Below, one piece after another: positions 1 through 9,768 of a DNA stretch of 64,000 bases. Both the position numbers and the translations under genes were made by a program. Below the pieces are notes generated by a model. It saw nothing but the letters and a program-made list of their open reading frames with translations. It was not told where the DNA came from and made no database searches. Source of the stretch: Diogma glabrata (Eukaryota > Arthropoda > Insecta > Diptera > Cylindrotomidae). Location of the stretch: positions 76,916,042 through 76,980,041 of the forward strand of contig OY856186.1 in NCBI GenBank assembly GCA_963693315.1, read 5' to 3'. Positions within the stretch are counted from its first letter, which is position 1. Each line of letters begins with the position of its first letter.

Positions 1-1
1 T

Positions 2-951
2 CTGTATCAAATTTTCAAGCATAAAAATCTGAATTGCTGTAAAAATGATATCAGTTGTGATATTTGTTTGCAAGCCAAGCAAACTAGAAATCGTTTTTCC
101 GTATCACAAACAAAAACAAGTAGTAAATTGGAGCTCATTCATGGAGACTTATGTATTCCTATTGAGCAAGAATCACTGAGTGGTAAAAAGTATATATTTT
201 TGCTTACAGATGATTTCACACATAAATCATTTGTATATTTTCTCAAGAATAAAGATGAAGTTTTTTCAATTTTTTCAAAGTTCAAAGTTCTAGTGGAAAA
301 TGAGACTGGCAACCACATTTTTCGATCATTTTCGAAAAATTTTTCGATCTGACAATGGCGGAGAATTTTGTAATTCACAATTCTCAGAATTATTTGATAA
401 ACATGGAATCAAACATGAAACCACAACCCTATACACTCCGCAACAGAACGGCCTTCTGGAGAGGATGAACCGAACTGTTATTGAAAAAGCAAGATGTATG
501 CTATTTGATTCTCAGTTGCCGAAGGCAAGTTCTGAGCGGAAGCCGTGAATGTAGCTGTTCATGTTTTGAATCGAAGTTGAACAAGTGTGTTAGATGGTAA
601 TATTCCAGAGGAGTTGTGGTCAAATAGGAAGGTGAATACAAACTATTTCCGATATTTTGGCTCAAAGGCGATGGTACATGTGCCAAAAGTCAAGAAAAAA
701 AAGTTTGATCCAGTTTCTGAAGAACAAATAATGATTGGCTATGGTGAAACTCAAAAAGATTATCGTGATGAATCTCAGAATATGAAGTCTAAAGTTTTTG
801 ATGAGGGTTATTGGAATGAATCAGTTTTTATGTCGATTTGTGATTGGACATCAGAAATGGTAAATGAAAATGTTGATGCAGAGGAGAGATCGATGAGCAT
901 AATGATCATGTTTCAATTAGTTGTGATTCAAATTTGTCAGCTGAAAGTAAT
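2..951 (+). pseudogene. copia integrase region (broken)
   Basis: Conceptual translation shows the end of the GAG-pre-integrase zinc domain (CDICLQAK near 57-80), then the catalytic core. The first Asp is in HGDLC (about 143-157), the second in SDNGGEF (about 348-368) and the Glu in QQNGLLER (about 441-464), which is the D,D-E triad. A frameshift near 300-345 separates the first Asp from the rest. Another disruption lies near 530-590, after which EELW and the C-terminal GYGE region follow. Integrase would join element cDNA to chromosomal DNA; this copy cannot make the full enzyme. The reading is cut at 951 by the BEL insertion, inside the acidic linker between integrase and RT. Confidence 0.9.
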
Positions 952-1262
952 AATGATGTAATGAAAATGCTAAGTTCTTCAAAAAGTTAAATCCCAAATA
1001 TTTACCAGATCAGAGAGCTTGGTAATGTATATCGATTCAATAAAATTTAGTCATGAAAAAAAACAAATGTTGGAAGAAAAACCAAATTACATTGGAAAAA
1101 ACAATTTATTTATTATTAACAAAATGTTGTGAAATTCAAAGAAAGACTGATAGAAAAAAGTTCTAATTACAAACTCAATAAAAACTTGATGGGAGAAATT
1201 CGAAATTATATAAAACAAAATATTAAAATTAATTTACAGGTTACTGTACTGAATTTTTAACA
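952..1262 (-). repeat. BEL/Pao 3' LTR
   Basis: Direct repeat of 4239-4549, with no difference found by eye over about 311 bp. Its outer edge at 952 abuts copia sequence. Confidence 0.93.
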
Positions 1263-1275
1263 TTCTCCCACCTTT
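1263..1275 (-). other. Polypurine tract of BEL/Pao element
   Basis: The minus strand reads AAAGGTGGGAGAA directly before the TGTT of the downstream LTR, the expected site for plus-strand priming. It is intact in this copy. Confidence 0.85.
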
Positions 1276-1318
1276 AATTTGATTATTACAAATTAAATAG
1301 AAAACTAATAATATTTTC

Positions 1319-4204
1319 CTAATCCGGTTTAATGACTACTCTTCCATTTCTTGTGCGAAGTGCATCTACTGCTTCTTGGCCGTTATCCGGCAGTACCTCC
1401 AACGGGATCAATCTTTGAATTGGCCTAATGAATTCCCCATCACCTGATTTTACTTTCGCAACCCTAGTGAATCCATCTTTTCCAGGTATTAGTTCAATAA
1501 TCCTACCAATTGGCCAATCCTTTCTTTTTTTATTATCTGATCCAATTAAAACCACATCACCCGGGCGTAAATTTCTTTCGCTTTTCTTTTCTTTATATCT
1601 TTGAATTAATTGTCCCAAATATTCTTTCCGGAATCTCTGTCTTAACTCATTTTTGATTTTTTCTCGATATTGATATCTCTTTTCAAACTCGTATTTTTCC
1701 ACATGATCTAAATCAATTACTGATGAATCAGATACATCTCTTAAAAACATAGATGGCGTAATAGAAATTAACTCATCTTTATTTTCCGAAACATAAGATA
1801 GTGGTCGATCATTTATAGTAGATTCAATATCACATAAAATTGTATTTATTTCTTCAAAATCTAATGATGATTTACCCAAAATACGAATTAATAAGCTTTT
1901 TATTGTTCTAATTATTCGCTCCCACCATCCACTCCACCATGCTGCAGTTGGAGGATTAAATTTCCATACTATCTTATCACAAGTTGTTGTCTCTTCTATT
2001 TTCTTCCAATCAAGTCTTTTAAAACAATTATTTGTGTAGATAATCCTTGGTCTACCTCTTCTTGCAATAAAACGACGACTAGGTAACTCATGCTGCTCTT
2101 CAATCCATGGCAATGACACACAATATCTTCCTTCTTTATTTCTGGTTACAGTTTCAAGGAAGTGTTTTTTGACTATTTCTTCTTTCTCAATTTTATTCTT
2201 GGTTTCAATAGGATCACTAATACCTATTGCCTCTAATTGCCATAAATCAGGAATTGACATATTGTTTAATAAATTAACAGTTACTAACATAGAAATCGAC
2301 TCACGATTATCATCGTTGTTATTAACACCTACTAAGGTCCAACCAAATATGGTACCGATAGCTGTTAATCCAGAATTCAGTTGTTTTATTTCTCCAGTCA
2401 ATAATTTTCCATAAATATCTGAACCAAACAACAGTTCAATCTCATTTACATCGTTTCCAACATCGGTTACAACAATCTTATTTTGCTTCAATTCATTTAA
2501 TATTGCTAAATTATTCAATCGTGATATTAGCCCACAAATCTTTTTTTCATTTAAACAATTAATTTTTAACTTACTAACGTTTTTTAAATCTTCTACGATA
2601 ATATCATACCCAAAATGCATTTCCGAATTTGTTACATGACCACCAAATAAGCACTTAGATATCTTAGGTTGGGATTTAGGAATTAATTGTAATTGTTTGG
2701 CTGTTTTTTCCAAAATATACGATCTTTGTGATCCAGAATCAATCAAAGCTCGAACCGTTTTACTTGCGTTTTGTCCAGCTATGTTAACCACTAATGTTTG
2801 AAGTAGCACGTCTTGCGTGCATAAACTACTCGCAGCATTTATATTTTTATCAGCATTTGGATCAATCTCATTATTACCCATACTTTTTGATTGCTCAGCA
2901 CCATTTTGACATCCAAAAGTCAGTTTTGAACACACAATCGTAAGATGTTTATCTCCACATATCATGCATTTAATAAATGATGTACACTTCTTCGATTGAT
3001 GTCCCTTTTTTAAGCATTTGAAACAGCTTTTACTACTCTGTACTTTAGATATCCTTTCTTCATAACTCATATTCTGTGCTTTGACACAATCTCGGCTCTC
3101 ATGTTGTTTCTGACAAAAAATGCAAACTGCGCTATCAACATTTAATAAACCCGCAGCAGTAGGATATAATTTTTTACTACTTTTCTCATATATATGTTTA
3201 TTATTTGTATTCATAACACCTTCAGTAGTAAAACTAGTTTTCGCTAAAACCATCCTCTCCTCGGCTCTTACTTCATGATTTAAAAACAACATTAAATTAT
3301 CAAGATGGGTCTTACCATCTTGTCTCTCTTCAGAATTGCAGGACAAATGACTTCTTTGCCATGCACGTAATATTTCATCGGGTAAACTAGACTCCACTAA
3401 AGGATACAACCACGAAGAATTTTCTTTCAATTTAATACCCATTGATTCTAATGCTCGAAGATGTGTTTCTAACTTATAGTACATTTCCGATATTTTAATA
3501 TTATTTCTTTTATTTGCATTATTTATTATCATCTTTAGCAGCTCGCGCACATAGACTTCAACTAATAACTCTTTATTGCCAAATCTTTCTACTAGTGCAT
3601 CAATAGTCTTTTGATAATTTTCCTCAGTTTGTGGAAAACTTTCCACGACATCTCTAGCTCTTGTGTGTGGAACAATAGACTGAATCAAATAATGAAATTT
3701 ATCAACCACATGTATTTGATCATCATCATGTATTTTCTGAAATTGGGACCAGAAACTTAACCACTCCGTCAATTCACCATTAAATTTTTTCAGTTCAATT
3801 TTAGGAAGGCGATAGTTTTTTCCTTTGCCAATAGTCAGATCTAACCCATTAGAAGGATTACCTCCACGGCTCACAGCAGTCTCCGAACAACGTTCCTCAT
3901 TTTCTCTTACCCCTGTTGCAACCACCTTTTCATTGTAAAGATGTTCTAATGCAAAAAAATTAGCTTTGTAATTATTTGCCCCATCCTGCTCATCATCCAA
4001 TTCTTGATCGGTATAATCTGCACACATCAGACCAAAAATTTCTTCATCAGCGACACTAATCTTCTCATAAGTCTCACAAATTATTTTGAATTTCGGTGCT
4101 ACTAATGCAATTTCAACTTCATTCTCCAAAATTTCTTCAAGCTCTTTAAAATATCTTGTAAAAATTCTTCTCGAAGATCCTCTAGATTTCTTTAGAACAT
4201 CCAT
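1319..4204 (-). CDS. BEL/Pao Gag-protease fused to C-terminal half of integrase (RT and RNase H deleted)
   Basis: This is one uninterrupted ORF of 961 codons. Gag occupies roughly residues 1-430 and has the BEL-type conserved region around LPKIELKKFNGELTEW (about 133-148). Three Cys-rich knuckles lie near 361-373, 394-407 and 413-425. A retropepsin with DSGSQ (489-493) and GSDIYGKLL (594-602) follows, then the conserved FGW. At about residue 708-711 the pre-RT segment LPWIEEQHELPS runs straight into RRFIARRGRP, which belongs to the integrase core. RT, RNase H and the integrase zinc finger and first Asp are absent. The expected SDNG motif reads YTNNC, losing the second catalytic Asp. Integrase tail sequence continues to the end, including RPGDVV (880-885). 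A full BEL polyprotein is typically about 1700-1800 residues, so roughly 800 are missing, in frame. Confidence 0.94.
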   Translation of the reverse strand: MDVLKKSRGSSRRIFTRYFKELEEILENEVEIALVAPKFKIICETYEKISVADEEIFGLMCADYTDQELDDEQDGANNYKANFFALEHLYNEKVVATGVRENEERCSETAVSRGGNPSNGLDLTIGKGKNYRLPKIELKKFNGELTEWLSFWSQFQKIHDDDQIHVVDKFHYLIQSIVPHTRARDVVESFPQTEENYQKTIDALVERFGNKELLVEVYVRELLKMIINNANKRNNIKISEMYYKLETHLRALESMGIKLKENSSWLYPLVESSLPDEILRAWQRSHLSCNSEERQDGKTHLDNLMLFLNHEVRAEERMVLAKTSFTTEGVMNTNNKHIYEKSSKKLYPTAAGLLNVDSAVCIFCQKQHESRDCVKAQNMSYEERISKVQSSKSCFKCLKKGHQSKKCTSFIKCMICGDKHLTIVCSKLTFGCQNGAEQSKSMGNNEIDPNADKNINAASSLCTQDVLLQTLVVNIAGQNASKTVRALIDSGSQRSYILEKTAKQLQLIPKSQPKISKCLFGGHVTNSEMHFGYDIIVEDLKNVSKLKINCLNEKKICGLISRLNNLAILNELKQNKIVVTDVGNDVNEIELLFGSDIYGKLLTGEIKQLNSGLTAIGTIFGWTLVGVNNNDDNRESISMLVTVNLLNNMSIPDLWQLEAIGISDPIETKNKIEKEEIVKKHFLETVTRNKEGRYCVSLPWIEEQHELPSRRFIARRGRPRIIYTNNCFKRLDWKKIEETTTCDKIVWKFNPPTAAWWSGWWERIIRTIKSLLIRILGKSSLDFEEINTILCDIESTINDRPLSYVSENKDELISITPSMFLRDVSDSSVIDLDHVEKYEFEKRYQYREKIKNELRQRFRKEYLGQLIQRYKEKKSERNLRPGDVVLIGSDNKKRKDWPIGRIIELIPGKDGFTRVAKVKSGDGEFIRPIQRLIPLEVLPDNGQEAVDALRTRNGRVVIKPD

Positions 4205-4220
4205 TATTTATATATTTATC

Positions 4221-4238
4221 TCCTCACTCGGGGCACCA
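4221..4238 (-). other. Primer-binding-like site
   Basis: The minus strand reads TGGTGCCCCGAGTGAGGA just inside the 5' LTR. A very similar sequence, TGGTGACCCCGAGTGAGG, lies next to the LTR-like fragment at 56484-56666, which suggests that both BEL lineages prime from the same tRNA. I cannot name the tRNA from sequence alone. Confidence 0.75.
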
Positions 4239-4549
4239 AATGATGTAATGAAAATGCTAAGTTCTTCAAAAAGTTAAATCCCAAATATTTACCAGATCAG
4301 AGAGCTTGGTAATGTATATCGATTCAATAAAATTTAGTCATGAAAAAAAACAAATGTTGGAAGAAAAACCAAATTACATTGGAAAAAACAATTTATTTAT
4401 TATTAACAAAATGTTGTGAAATTCAAAGAAAGACTGATAGAAAAAAGTTCTAATTACAAACTCAATAAAAACTTGATGGGAGAAATTCGAAATTATATAA
4501 AACAAAATATTAAAATTAATTTACAGGTTACTGTACTGAATTTTTAACA
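4239..4549 (-). repeat. BEL/Pao 5' LTR
   Basis: On the minus strand this LTR starts TGTTAAAAATTC and ends TTACATCATT, directly followed by TGGTGCCCCGAGTGAGGA. If the final TCATT is counted as spacer rather than LTR, the repeat is 306 bp and has TG...CA termini. It appears identical to the copy at 952-1262. It would carry the promoter for the ORF at 1319-4204, whose ATG lies 35 bp downstream. Confidence 0.93.
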
Positions 4550-6170
4550 GTTGAAGAGTCTGATACATCGACAGAGATATTTTTCTCGGATGTTCCAGAT
4601 GATACAATGATTGATGATGATGAGTTTATACCTGATGAACCGGTTGAAATAGATGGTATTTTGCGGCGATCAAATCGAACTCCGAAGCCACGAGTAGATG
4701 ATGATTTTGTTTATTCAATTGAATCAATGAGAGTTGATGATCCATTGACTGTTGAAGATGCAAAGAACAGTATTGATTGGGATCAATGGAAAACGGCAAT
4801 GGATAACGAATTATCTTCGATTATTAAAAACAATACGTAGATTTTAATTGATCGATCAGAAAATTGCAAACCAATTCATTCAAAGTGGGTATTTAAGACC
4901 AAGAAGCAGTAAGATGTTACGATACGACACAAGGCAAGACTTGTGATTAAAGGTTGTGCTCAGACACGGGGCGTCAATTATTAAGAAACATTTGCACCTG
5001 TAGCTAAGTATAATTCAATTTGTTATCTTTTAGCTATGGCTGTCGAACATAATATGGAGATTGAACAGCTTGACGCGGTGACAGCGTTCCTACAAGGGGA
5101 GTTGAAAGAAAATGTATACCCGTTTCAGCCCGAACAATATTTTGATGGTACGAAGAAGATATGTAAGTTCAATAAAGCGGTCTGAAACAGGCAGGAAGAG
5201 CATGGAATGAAAAATTGAATAATGCTCAAAGAGCAATAGGTTTAATGCAATCAAAAGCAGATCAGTGTATATATTATAAATTCAGTAAGAAATTCATAGT
5301 AATTGTGGCGATATACGTAGATGATATTCTCATATTCAGTACCAATAAAAGTGAAATTGCAATCATCAAACAAGAATTATTCACACGATTCAAAATGAAG
5401 GACATTGGGAAAGTCAAATCGATTCTGGGATTTTGAATTACGAGCGATCGTAAGAACAATATTTTGTTACTTGACCAAGAGGAATACACCGAGAAGGTTC
5501 TAGATCGCTTCAATATGAGCGAATGCAATCCTGTTTCAACGCCGGTGGACATTAATATTAGGCTCGATAAAAGTATGTCTCCAACAACAAACGATGATTG
5601 ACATGAAATGAAATCTGTACCATATCAAGAAGCAGTTGGTAGCTAACTATATGTAGCACAGGGTAGCAGGCCCAATATTTCATACGCAGTAAACCTGGTA
5701 AGTCGATATTCAAAAGATCCAGGTAAACAACATTGGTGCGCCTTAAAAATAATTTTAAGATATTTGAAGGGTACTGTGTCGTTTAAACTTAAGTACCAAA
5801 AATCAGAAAATTCATCAATCGCGGGTTTTTGTGATTCAGACTGTCTCACTAAGTACGGCTGAAGCGGAGTATATGGCGTTGTCTGCGGCAACTTAGGAGG
5901 CTTTAAAATTAGATAAAGAATTTCGATTTGGAATGAAGATGAAAATTTCCTGTGACAATATGAGTGCAAATTTGCTTTCTAAAAATGACTAATACCATTC
6001 CAGAACCAAACACATAGATGTTAAACTCCATTTTGTAAGAAGGTAAGAAAAGGTGGAGCAACCAATTATTCAGGTATGTTATGTTTGTACTGAATAAATG
6101 GTAGCAGATGTTCTCACAAAAGGATTTCCTCATGATAAACACAATGCTCATACTATGAAAATGGGTACCA
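4550..6170 (+). pseudogene. copia RT and RNase H region (broken)
   Basis: The translation resumes with the acidic linker and then the RT. The landmarks are RRSNRTPKPR (about 4660-4690), DWDQWKTAMDNE (about 4776-4811), the HSKWVFKTKK block, ETFAPVAK, QLDAVTAFLQGEL (about 5068-5106), IYVDDILIF (about 5311-5337) with the catalytic Asp pair, and GRPNISYAV. RNase H contains STAEAEYMALSAA (about 5851-5890), DNMSANLL and KHIDVKLHFVR (about 6010-6043). At least six stops or frameshifts interrupt it, for example near 4838, 4908, 4981, 5184, 5434 and 5600. The RT would copy element RNA to DNA; this copy is a relic. Confidence 0.93.
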
Positions 6171-6196
6171 TTATCAAAATATAATTCAAATGGGAG

Positions 6197-6412
6197 TGTT
6201 GAAGTAATGAATTAGATTTAAAGTAAAATTGACAACACTGTTTTTTCTTTTTTATTGTATGCTAACTTCATGTTATTCTTTATACATTGGAAGCCATTAA
6301 AATATTTGTTACATTGAATTTAACTTCCTTCGTGTTTAATTTATTTTAAATTACTGCTAAGTATAATAATAGTAATTATACATTATAGTAATTATACATT
6401 TCTCGCTCAACA
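6197..6412 (+). repeat. copia 3' LTR
   Basis: It begins TGTTG just after the purine stretch aaatgggag and ends CAACA, giving the short inverted ends typical of copia LTRs. It is 216 bp long. The partner LTR is outside the window. Confidence 0.82.
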
Positions 6413-6849
6413 CACTTTCAATTAAATTTAAGTTTTCTTTAGTTTTTATAATAAACGTCAAAAAATCCTCAATATTAATCTTTAAGATAGAATGAAATAA
6501 ACTTTACGTTTTTTTTAACGGCCGTTAGCACCCATAAATTTCTAAAAGAAACTTAAATTTATTCAAACTTAATCCCAATCCCTAGTAGGCATGGTATCTT
6601 CGGATATTCAGAGACATTAATCAATAATGTATTATAATTAACACTAAACATGCCTAACTTACACATCCTCTTCACGTGACAAATATCATGCCAATGATAT
6701 TGATAAAAATGCAACAGAAATATCAAAGATGGCTGTTGATATTACAAAATATCATACTGATATATTTTGACAAATATAAAACATCGTTTTTGTTTGTTTG
6801 CAAAACATTAACTTCTCTTTTGTTTTGTTCTATAATTTTATTATAACTA
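6413..6849. other. Non-coding AT-rich stretch with a LINE tail fragment
   Basis: No gene is visible. At 6593-6665 the sequence catggtatcttcggatattc and what follows matches the 3' tail of the LINE at 25629-28068 (minus-strand side of about 25645-25725), so this is probably a very short 3' fragment of the same LINE family. The TA at 6848-6849 is the left target duplication of the next element. Confidence 0.6.
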
Positions 6850-8471
6850 CAGTCAACCCTCCTACAACGCGACGGATACGTTCTAAGAAAACGTCGCGTA
6901 ATAGGAAATCGCGTTGTAAGAGACATGAACTCTATTGAAAAAAAGGGGTTAGGTTTCTAGTATAAAAAACGACATTTAAATTAATAAAATGAAACTTTAA
7001 TGAGTTAATATTTAAGACTTTTTTAGAAAGCCTTCGATGAAGTTATAATAAATTAATAAAAACCAACAAAATAATTTACGTATTTAAAAATTAAGGGCTA
7101 AATAAAAATACAAATTTATAAAAATTGAAATATAAAAAGATAAGTTGATGCGTATTATTTATGCAAATTCTTCTTCATCGGATAAGAGGATTCTGCCGCG
7201 AACGTTTTGCTGGTTCTTTATCCAGAATCTGTACTACTGGAACAAGAAATAAGTTCGTTGTCCTTGCAATCAATTTCGGCTTGGTCAAAATCAGTTATTA
7301 AGGATTGTTTTCTTTTTGCGAATAAATCTTTATAAATTTCGTCAATGGCAGACAGGCAATTTTCTAAATTTCTTCTTAATTTTTTAGCTCTTTCTTCCAG
7401 TGAATCAATCTCTAAAAAATAATTCGCTAACTTCTTCGCCATATCTAAACCTTTTTCTAAATCTTTTATAGTAAATTTCTTGAATTTATCTTCATTCTTC
7501 ATTTGATACATTTTCAGAATTACTATCTTCAATCAGCATTGTTTTACTGACTATTGCAACCAAATCTGCTTCGTTTATTTCATCCTCTGTAATTAATTCT
7601 TGTATATCGCCCAATGTTATTTATCGAACTCATCGCGTTCGATTGCGTGTGCAATATTCAGTATTTTTCCAAATGCATCCTGAGTTGGCTCAATAGCACT
7701 TCTTTGATTTACCATTTCCGGTAATAATACTTTACAACAAGTATTAAACGTGAATTGGCGCATTTCTTTAACTGACGCAGTAACAATTTCCACACAATCC
7801 GAAATTGAGAACTGTTTTCAAACTTCGCTGATTGGTATTATTTGCGGTGTCTTTTCTGTCTAAAATTAGTTGAAACAACTTACGGATATAAATTGATTTG
7901 AAATTCGCTATGATCCCTTGACCTAAAATCATTAAATAAATTAGCAGTTAAATGCAAAACAGGAACGCTGTTTTTGTTATGTCCTTTCAACGGTCGGTTG
8001 CTCCATGGTGCTATTGTCTCCGGGTTTGCGTGCTCCTTCCGTTGCACGTGTGTTAACGATCCAGGTGTGCAACGGATCACGCAAAATGATTAGCAAATGG
8101 GCTGGATCAAGGTGTGATTTTGATGTACCGTGCCGATTATTAGTTTGGCTGGGAACTCATTCATATAGCTTAGTCGCGAGTGGATCCACCTGAATACTTG
8201 GCGACCTCCAGGTACTTTTTGCCTTGTCCAATAAAATTTCTTTTCATTCTAAATTTACTTTAACTGTAAAATACACACATTTTGGTATTTAAACAAAACA
8301 ACCCATGTCAAATTTTAAACATTGCGAGAAAAGTGATTTGTTTTAAAGTATATTTTTTTAAACCGCGTTGTAGGAAAAAAAATCGCGTTGTGAGAAAAAA
8401 TGCCTCAATTTAAGAAGCGCGTTGTAGCGAAAACGCGTTATAGAAGTGTCGCGTTGTAGGAGGGTTTACTG
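6850..8471 (-). mobile_element. pogo/Tigger-like DNA transposon, internally deleted
   Basis: Terminal inverted repeats of about 24 bp match at 22 positions: CAGTCAACCCTCCTACAACG on the left and CAGTAAACCCTCCTACAACG read from the right end. TA flanks both ends (6848-6849 and 8472-8473), as in Tc1/mariner-pogo elements. The subterminal regions repeat the motif CCTACAACGCG or close variants several times. At 1622 bp the element holds only the 3' part of a transposase gene on the minus strand. About 7980-8220 carries a more GC-rich segment of unknown origin. Confidence 0.9.
7218..7960 (-). pseudogene. pogo/Tigger-family transposase, C-terminal relic
   Basis: Reading the minus strand from about 7945, the translation gives GQGIIANFKSIYIRKLFQLI, which matches the segment after the second catalytic Asp in Tigger/jerky-type DDE transposases. 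It continues through a region containing ILNIAHAIERDEFD (about 7620-7670). A frame change near 7535-7620 leads into an open stretch of 104 codons (7218-7532) that is rich in Lys and Glu and probably helical, like the family's C-terminal tail. The N-terminal DNA-binding domains and the first Asp are missing. It is non-functional alone. Confidence 0.78.
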
Positions 8472-8473
8472 TA

Positions 8474-8750
8474 TGTGTTAAAAAACATTCTACGAATTTT
8501 AAATATAAATACTATATAAAATATGCTTTGAATCTTAAATGTTTGAAGATAAACAAAATCAACTCGCCATTTTTTTTTTGAATTATCATAAAATCATACT
8601 GATATTTTTTTCTACAATTTTTGTAGAAAAAAATATCATGAAAAATGTTATGACATTGATAGAAGTAGTCTTGACGTGTGATTTCTTGTATAACTCGATT
8701 GTAGATGTTACGTGAAGACCCACAGTTAGAATTAAAAAAAACGACTATAA
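8474..8750. other. AT-rich spacer with a perfect 17-bp hairpin
   Basis: No coding signal. At 8601-8637 a 17-bp perfect stem (gatattttttt then ctacaa) closes on a 3-base ttt loop. The bases 8748-8750 (TAA) are the left target duplication of the next element. Confidence 0.7.
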
Positions 8751-8976
8751 GGCCCGCTATACACTTGAGCTAAACTATGCGAACTATGTTTTTTGTATAC
8801 AACGTAATTATACAAAAATACATTACGGAAACAAATAATTTAAAAAAAGAAAAGAAAAAAGAAAACATTACATTCATTACATTTTGTTTAAAAAATATTA
8901 TTCGCGTTAAAACATTATTTTTTTAAAAACATAGTTCGCATGGTTCGCATAGTTTAGCTCAAGTGTATAGCGGGCC
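8751..8976. mobile_element. PIF/Harbinger-like MITE
   Basis: This 226-bp element has long inverted ends. GGCCCGCTATACACTTGAGC at 8751 is matched by its complement ending at 8976, and the match runs on through the actatgcgaactatg block. TAA flanks both sides (8748-8750 and 8977-8979), the three-base TWA target duplication typical of PIF/Harbinger. The interior is AT-rich with no ORF, so movement would need a transposase in trans. Confidence 0.87.
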
Positions 8977-8979
8977 TAA

Positions 8980-9479
8980 ATACTCTAGTGCATTTTCATA
9001 CATTTGTTAAGTTAACGATAATTTAAAGTTACCCACTATAAATCGGGCAGTACTGACGTTATATACACCTTAATTACACCAAATATTGAAAATACAATGC
9101 TGTGTGAATACCGTTATATAACGGTGTTAGCACCATAAATTGCTACAGATTGACACTAGATATAAATAAATCCTTAAACGAAAGGAATTCAGAATTTAAG
9201 CCACTACAATGAGGAAAATCTACTTTTGACAACCGAACATCGGATATTTGCGTCTGACTTTGATTTATTTGATCATCAAAATTTTAAATGTCTCGTTTAG
9301 CTGATCAGTCAAAACGAGAAATTTATTGGAATGCAAAAGAAAGGTTAATTAACTTATACAAGCATATTTGACAACTGTGCTGGGCTCTTTAACATAAAGT
9401 ATAAACTATTATTAGAAATAAAACTTTTTTAAATCACTCCAGTAGTTTTCTAGTCGGTTTTGTCGGTTTTGACGGCCAG
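8980..9479. other. No recognisable feature
   Basis: AT-rich sequence without coding or repeat signal, apart from a weak echo of a taacggtgttagcacc phrase also seen near 6520. Confidence 0.6.
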
Positions 9480-9635
9480 CAGGCCAGTCTGCAGATAGGC
9501 GGATATTTTTTCCTATTTTTAGAATCTTTATGACCTAAAACGTCGAGTAATACCAAAAAAGTGGAGGTAAAATTTTCAGTTTTGACTCGAGATTGCAATA
9601 CTTAAAGGTTTTCAGACTGAAGTAATACGATAATC
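9480..9635 (-). repeat. Dispersed repeat A, copy 1
   Basis: The reverse complement matches 21150-21320. Both contain a phrase like gtctgaaagacctaagtatt, then a cccacttttttggcat-like block, then tcgacgttttaggacc or tcgacgttttaggtca. The family is unidentified. The second copy lies in the Helitron-like block, so this may be a fragment of the same element type. Confidence 0.7.
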
Positions 9636-9768
9636 TTGAACGCAGTCAAATCGTTTAGTGACAGATTGGAAAAATTACTAGACAATCTGAAATTTGCGAT
9701 TATCCATGTTTGTGTCTGTCGGTATCATATATATAACACATTAAATGGTATGTGTAAACGAAGGTGTA

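Larger units (their letters stand above)
952..4549 (-). mobile_element. BEL/Pao retrotransposon, internally deleted, with matching LTRs
   Basis: Two direct repeats of 311 bp flank one long minus-strand ORF. I found no difference between them on reading. A primer-binding-like site lies directly inside the upstream LTR and a purine tract directly inside the downstream LTR. The element sits inside copia coding sequence. At 3.6 kb it is about half the usual length of a BEL element, because most of pol is missing. The matching LTRs imply a recent insertion. No perfect target-site duplication is visible: the bases before 952 are gtaat, or aatga if the LTR is counted from 957, while gttga follows 4549. 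Confidence 0.95.
1..6412 (+). mobile_element. Ty1/copia LTR retrotransposon, 5' truncated by window edge, degenerate
   Basis: The + strand encodes integrase then RT then RNase H, the copia domain order. One LTR is visible at 6197-6412. The 5' LTR, gag and protease lie outside the window. The reading frame is broken by several stops and shifts, so the copy is dead. It is split by a younger BEL/Pao element at 952-4549, and copia coding sequence resumes immediately after it. Family assignment rests on the zinc-binding CDICLQAK segment, the SDNGGEF integrase motif and the YVDDI RT motif. Confidence 0.93.

Noticed and set aside
9110..9180. Repeat of the aacggccgttagcacc phrase near 6518
   Set aside because: Similarity covers only about 20-25 bases with mismatches; insufficient to call a repeat.
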